NCBI RefSeq assembly: GCF_051020985.1
Contig: NC_134999.1
Span: 31,529,160-31,593,159 of the forward strand
Length of the DNA: 64,000 nt
Source of the DNA: Nomia melanderi
Lineage: Eukaryota; Arthropoda; Insecta; Hymenoptera; Halictidae
Direction: 5' to 3'
Below the pieces are notes generated by a model. That model was not told the origin of the DNA, did no database searches, and saw nothing but the letters and a program-made list of their open reading frames with translations. Below, piece by piece: positions 58,060-64,000 of the stretch (position 1 is its first letter; each line of letters opens with the position of its first letter). Position numbers and translations under genes: made by a program.

Positions 58060-59002
58060 ATATCGAGTGTCGTTGCGATAGCGTCCCCGTATCAATGCGA
58101 GAGCATTTCTTTTTAAATATTCCAAACACGGAGCCGGTGCAGTTATTACATTCGCGCGATAGATCATTTTAATTGCCTGACAGAGCGAAACACGTTCCCG
58201 GTAAGTTATATTAGCAACGAGTTTGCACCGGATACGTGGCACTAATCTGCGGAAATTACGCGGAATTTATATATCTGCGCGAGATGAAGGGCGTATGTGT
58301 GTGCGTGCGTGTGCCCGCGCGCGCGCGCGTGTGTGTGTAGTGGAGGGGTGAAAGGGGTGAAAAAAAATGGGAGAAAAGGAGAACGAACGCTTCCACGTTC
58401 GTGCTTTATGAAAGCATCGCCTCCCTGCCCCGTTCTCGCAGGAATTACGCCAGGAATTTTATTCGAAGATCCCTGTACGAATGGAGGCTCGGCTTACCTG
58501 CGGGCCGGGCGTCACGGAAATTTATGCGACAATAAGCCATTTTGCGGTAATTTTATTCCGAAGCGTAATTTTGGCGCGCGTCACGGGGAATGGGGGAGTT
58601 TGATTAAAAACGTTTCAATTTAGTGTCGACGATGGATCCGGCCGGAAGATGCACACGAGGGTAATCGCGGGGAACGATTAACGGCGGCGTATTTCGTAGC
58701 ACGCGGGGCCTGATATTCGAATTCGTTATCTTAGCTACTTCTTTTATCCATTAAAGAATGACTGTTGTGCTATTCATTGATCGTTGTTATGATATTGACA
58801 GGGGAACGTTATTTGTGAAACAAGGTCTGTTTATTTTCTATCGATGCAGTAAGAAATTGAGGATCTATATTGAAAATTCGTCATTGGAATTTGGATGTAT
58901 TGTCAATGAGATTAATATTAATGTAATAACTGCACCAGTGTTTGGAATATTTAAAAAAATGCTTTCGCATTGATACGGGGATGCTATCGCGACACTCGAT
59001 AT
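58060..59002. repeat. inverted repeat arms about 85-93 bp, 767-bp spacer
   Basis: Left arm 58060-58152 starts ATATCGAGTGTCG and includes CCCCGTATCAATGCGAGAGC and AAATATTCCAAACAC. Right arm 58920-59002 is its reverse complement (AATGTAATAACTGCACC through CGACACTCGATAT) with a few substitutions and small gaps. The spacer has no open frame of note. It could be the termini of a decayed transposon or an inverted duplication; no target-site duplication was found. Confidence 0.85.
58292..58341 (+). repeat. alternating purine-pyrimidine microsatellite
   Basis: GTATGTGTGTGCGTGCGTGT, a short CCC break, then about six GC dinucleotides and GTGTGTGTGTAG. Alternating GC/GT is the sequence class most prone to left-handed Z-DNA. 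It lies in the spacer of the 58.1-59.0 kb inverted repeat. Confidence 0.85.
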
Positions 59003-61029
59003 TAATACTAGCCATGTATTAAATAAATAAAATATTTATTAATATTTACACAACTCTACTAATATATAAATCTCGTTAACAGTACATTCTAATTCATTTA
59101 TCACTTAGCCAAATATTAAATAAATCAAATATCTGTTAAGTGACAAATGAATGTAATAGTTTCATTTGCAACGTGTTCTGTTTATATCTATGTCGGTTCC
59201 ATTTTTTGTAGGTTGAAGATTTTTTAGAATAGACGAATGTTCCAGGCGAATGAAACAAATGGTTTGAACAGCGTTTAAAAATTGAACGCGTTATTTCCTC
59301 AACGGGACGTAGTTTTTACTCGTTAATCGAGTTTGTATTGCATTAAGTAAATCTTGATTTTACCGGTGATGTATGTCGCTGCGGTAAACTGCGGATTATG
59401 CGCGCAGTTCATTCTGTTTAGAGCGTTATGCTGGTAATACGATGGTAATCGTCGTTGCGGCAGAATTTTGTGCGTGGGCGGTAATACTTTTTTGGTCGTT
59501 TTATCACGCGCATGCTTGTAACACCTAATTTCGCGTCATCGTTTATATTTTACATAGACAATACAAATTAAACGTGTTCGTATTAACATACAAAGGACGG
59601 TACTTTGTCATTTTAATTATAGAATGGAAATTTACAATGAAAATACTTTGCGGTGTAATGATAAATAATTCCATGAATGTAAATGATGAGTAGTAAATTT
59701 TTACACACGCTTTTTTCACAATTTAATATTTCCTTTCGTACATGTTAAGACATTTCCCCGAAGAACCACTGGATTAATAAAAGTTTTATGAACGTATGAA
59801 CATAGTCCGCGGAATGTATGTTCCGCTGATAAAACGCACACCGCGTCCGCCGAAATGAATGGGAATATCCTGTTCCTTTTTTTCTCAAAATTACGGGCCA
59901 GACTTTATATCGGGACACCGCGAAGGATTTCATTACATTACGCGAATAAAAGCACGCGCGGCGCCTCTCCTCATTTAAACAATTTAGTTTAATTTCAGGA
60001 GAATTACGACACCGGGAACAAGCCAAATCGCCAACGATGTAATAATCGCTTTCAGAGCCTGGTAACGTCTAATTGCTACATTATCATTTCCGAAAGCTTC
60101 ATTGTTCCCAGCGTAAAAATAATCTGTTATAAATGACACTGTGAAAGTGAGAACATAAATCACGTCGAGTTCAGCAATGCTAGATCTACGATAACGGTGC
60201 GAATTAATTAACATTCTGCTTCGAATACAATTGCATCCATTTCTCAGTATAAATCATGTAGCAGCAAAGTGAAACACTCCATTCTTCCTATCTTTTTAAA
60301 AAATAGTAATATAAACATTTAATTATTTTATATTACATATAAACTGTCGTTACCGTAGTAGCATTAAAGTTTCAAATGTTACACAAACAATTTAAAATAT
60401 AATAACACATTATATTGCGTTATATTAATATTAAATGAATATGATAAAATATTAGAGTACCAGTTATCACGATATAATGAAAACCGAATGCACAACAGGC
60501 GATCGCACGCGTTGTTTTTCAATCTGCCAGCGATAATCGAACAATACGCCGCTGAGTGACATTAATTACTCGACGGCCGGTATTCAGAAGGTAAATCGAC
60601 TGAATTCGCTTTTTCGAATCCACCTTTTCTTTTCGTATTGCGCATTTGCATACGCGCCGACGGATTTGACTTGTTTTTCCGAGGCAATGAGCTCACGTTC
60701 CGCGTTAAACCGACCCTGCTAAGGGTGGGTGGACGCCAGCTTTGGATTTATTATCGAGCCAAACGCAAATCCATTGTTAATTATGAACGAGTCCGTAGGA
60801 AAATAACCTGTCACGCGACGACGGGGATGACAACAATTATTCTGCGTAGCGGCGTCACGTGTTACACGCACGTGCGTGCCTCTACGCGGCGGACACGGCC
60901 GATTAATAATCTCCCGACTGCCTTACCGCCTATGGTGACTATATATAAGCCATTCGATACCCCAGCAACGGTTTACCTTCTTATTTATTGGTATGCGTGA
61001 CACTATTTTCGCTGGCTTCGCAGTAGCGA
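59003..61029. other. unassigned DNA
   Basis: A smaller inverted repeat lies at about 59083-59149 (arms ACATTCTAATTCATTTATCA and its partner TGACAAATGAATGT). TATATAAG at 60942 is a TATA-like sequence without a clear initiator or exon. The 120-codon + frame at 60638-61000 has no recognisable domain. Confidence 0.35.
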
Positions 61030-61450
61030 ACGGTTTACTGACAATCGTCTGCGCACCCCTTTGGCTTATAGCAACGAGTCGGTTGGTTTTAGCTACTTAA
61101 TGCAAGAAATATTGCGTTTCTTGTTTCAAAGGGTGGATTTTCGACTTTTGGGAATTTTATTTAACAATATTGTTTACTGATAATCGTCTGAACATCCGTT
61201 TAGCTTATAGCAACGAGTCAATTGCTTTTAGCTGCTTATTGGAAGAAATATTGCGTTTCTTGTTTCAAAGGGTGGATTTTCGACTTTTGGGAATTTTATT
61301 TAACAGTATAGTTTACTGATAATCGTCTGAACATCCCTTTTAGCTTATAGGAACAAGTCAGTTACTTTTAGCTGCTTATTGGGAGAAATATTGCGTTTCT
61401 TGTTTCAAAGAAAGGATTTTCGATTTTTGGAATTTTATTTATAAACGTAG
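61030..61450. repeat. 139-bp tandem array, 3 units
   Basis: GTTTACTGAYAATCGTCTG occurs at 61033, 61172 and 61311, exactly 139 bases apart. Units share GAAATATTGCGTTTCTTGTT and GGAATTTTATTTA. The second unit is closest to the third; the first is the most diverged. Confidence 0.92.
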
Positions 61451-64000
61451 GACTTTGTTAATAATATAAATATACAAAATAAAAATACTATGGAAGGATG
61501 GAGAGAGTATAAGGAGAAAGGATTTTAATTTTCAAAATGGAGACTATCTGGGTTTATGATCACCCGCTATTGTTTCACGAGCAATTCTAGCCTTCTGATT
61601 CCATCTAGATTATAGCATGAGATACATTGCAGTGTGTGAGTTCCTTAATTTTACAGTTCAGCAGTTCATATTTCTTGAACAATGAAAAATTACAATATTT
61701 TCTGAAGTATAATTCTTCATATTCGTAGCTGAAGGAAATGAATATCTGGTAATTCTAGTTCATAGTACAATTATCTTTGAGATTGCATCTAGGTGCACAT
61801 GGCAGGACACATGCCTTAATTTTGACAGAGATTGGACACATCACGTTTCGCTGTGCGACCACAGGGTTAACACCCCTACAGCATTTAGGTCCTCCATGAG
61901 ACAGAAACGTCACATTTTCATCTTTTTGAGCTTACCGTTATGCTAGCATAATCCTCGAGGTCATTCCGACCTAACTGTGCTCCTGTTTTATTAAAATCTT
62001 TCCTGCATAAATCTTGGAAATATTATTATAATCATAGCCGACAGTAAGTATATATTTAAAATACTATTATTATTTTACTAAAACTTACAATCATTTTTAA
62101 AAATTGTATCAATTATTACTCATATTTCTAATTAATTATTCCATTCAGCGATAACGCCAATTGGTATTCTCTCGGTATCATTGTTTCGACGCAAGGATCA
62201 TGGCAATAAATTCAATTGGCACAGTTCGATAAACGAACAGATCAGGAAACACTCGGTAGAAAGTGTGAAATGTGATATTTCAATTTACAGATTGAAAATG
62301 ATGAAATTTTGAATGATATTAATACGTTTGAATGGTAAATGAAGGCTAATCAAGCTATACTGGAACACAAGCTATGCATTTTCGGTGGCCTAAAATCACG
62401 TGCGACTTTACGTGCTCGTTAAATATAGATTTTCGATGGTGGAGCTTGTATTTGCATGGATCAAAGTGGAATAATGCATGTAGGTGTATCGCGGGTTAAG
62501 GACGAGTTGTGTGGGTACAGGTGCACGGGAGTGCGATGCGACCGGGCATAATTAATCGTTCGCGCAAACTAGTATGCACGCGTCTACCGTGAACGAACCA
62601 CGTCAAAATTTCGAGGATAATTAATCACGAATCACTGCTCGCGATGCACGGAAGCGAGAGCTGCATTTCTTTTAATAAATATTTATTCTAGACGGCCGTG
62701 TAACGTTATCTGCGACGCGTGTCAGGTCGAATTTAAAGTTTTATCGTATTGTATTTCATATGCCATGAAATGATATTAAAATCGAATATGTAATTAAAAT
62801 CCGAATGCTAATATAAAAATATTCATAGTCTAGAAATGAATATAATTGAATATAATTAAATGAAGATATTAAGATTGGCAGAGGAATCTCTTGTTCGCTT
62901 CTGTCTTTTTTCAATGCTTAACGAGTAATGATATTCGCTTTAGTAGTAATAACAGTAATTGTAATAATAATTAATAATAATATCATCAATGATAATATTC
63001 TATTGTGGCCTGTTATAAATAGTTTATTGTTAATGTGTTATATATTTATCAATTCGCATGAAGATCTACGATTTTATTCTGCGAGAATAAAAATGTTTTG
63101 CTATTTCGATCTGCGAAATGTATTTATTCGCAGGAAATTCAAATTCGTTAAATAATTAATGAAATTCGTTCTACGTGAGTCGAGAATCCGTTTCAATAAT
63201 ATTTCGAGAACAAAATTTCGGACTACGCGTGTGTGAAATTAATTAAATTCGACGCATTATTTACATGTATTATATTAGGGGGCAATCATTTAATTCGGAG
63301 GGAAGCCCATTACAAATGCTATTATTCATGGCGTGATACTTGAAATTTTTGCAATCGGAATCAGATCGGCGCTATTTTAATGAAATTTCATTCCATATCG
63401 TCTCGTATTATTCTTCGCATTTATAAACACCCTTTGTATTTATAGCATTCACCCCTGGAATATTATTTTTACACCGCCGTCCCACCTATTAAGCGATTCT
63501 TTTCCGATCGGACCGCGAAGGAATATTAGTAACTTGCCGTATTTTGCAACGAATGCGTGTAAATAAATATATAACGTATAACAACTAATAATAAACATTT
63601 ACTGATTTTTAATATCAATATTTCAACTTTCATTACAGAAATATATTACAAATATTCTGTTCTTGTTACACTATTCTTGAATATTCTTATTTTATAAGAT
63701 ATTCTTTCATACAATTAATTTACGTATTTCATGTACTAATTGTTCATACATCTGTGTTTAATATAAAAGCGATTTTGATTAATCAATGAACGAATTCATC
63801 GTAAAACGTAAGAAAATAAAATAGTATATAGGGTAAAACATTTCACGAACGCCAGGCGTGAAATCGAATAATGTCGATCAAAGTGGATATAAGAAAAATG
63901 CAACATTCTTTCGTAATTAGTTAATGTCACGGTTGGCAGGATCGCAAAGCATACGAAATCCTTAATCACGTGGCACGTGCACCTGTTACGTGCATGCACG
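61451..64000. other. unassigned AT-rich DNA to the window end
   Basis: GC-richer at about 62390-62720, otherwise AT-rich with runs such as AATAATAATTAATAATAATA near 62965. No exon, RNA gene, array or transposon end that I can support. Frames at 62928-63155 and 63796-63999 have no recognisable domain. Confidence 0.4.

Noticed and set aside
60638..61000. 120-codon + strand open frame near a TATATAAG
   Set aside because: The TATA-like sequence lies inside the frame, not upstream of it, and the translation has no recognisable domain.

Overview
This is an animal nuclear window, most likely from an insect and plausibly a hymenopteran. The evidence is a sparse gene content, GT-AG introns carrying a split coding frame, AT-rich spacer DNA broken by short GC-rich patches, TTAA-flanked miniature transposons and many short tandem arrays. 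I saw no rRNA, tRNA, CRISPR, bacterial operon or long intact transposase. The species assignment is inference; no diagnostic marker gene is present.

One protein gene can be assembled with confidence, on the + strand at about 35.6-43.2 kb. A TATA box at 35599 precedes a 14-codon upstream ORF and a start codon at 35750. Five coding exons (35750-35991, 38845-38968, 39050-39200, 40422-40638, 43102-43228) join in frame across splice phases 2, 0, 1 and 2. They give a 286-residue protein that ends at a TGA. I do not recognise the gene. Its predicted strand/helix order suggests two divergent RRM-like folds behind an acidic, Ser-rich N-terminus, so nucleic-acid binding is the best structural guess.

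The rest is intergenic or unassigned. It holds at least four families of about 180-230 bp inverted-repeat elements that end at TTAA, the signature of piggyBac-type target choice: T1 (TTAACCCTTTGCACTCC), T2 (TTAACACTAGAACTACC), T3 (TTAACACGTTGACTG) and T4 (TTAACCCTAATCG). They lie end to end at 12.4-13.1 kb and are nested in one another at 23.6-24.0 kb and probably at 56.1-56.7 kb. A T2 copy in intron 1 of the gene has its outer 125 bp amplified about seven times.

The second theme is about 18 tandem arrays or duplications with units of roughly 10 to 310 bp. Examples are a 207-bp array at 4.2-5.05 kb, 186 bp at 17.3-17.85 kb, a two-type 69/139-bp array at 29.8-30.3 kb, 137 bp at 32.3-33.2 kb, 160 bp at 41.0-41.46 kb, 100 bp at 54.95-55.37 kb and 139 bp at 61.0-61.45 kb. 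Each of the three long introns of the gene contains one. There is also a 65-bp-arm hairpin (15767-15919), a pair of inverted arms of about 85-93 bp set 770 bp apart (58060-59002), and two compact G-quadruplex motifs (24898-24929, 44915-44934).

Long open frames in the CT-rich, GA-rich or GC-rich patches (for example 24950-25738, 8406-8999, 19328-20005 and 33230-33766) look like composition effects and are not called as genes.
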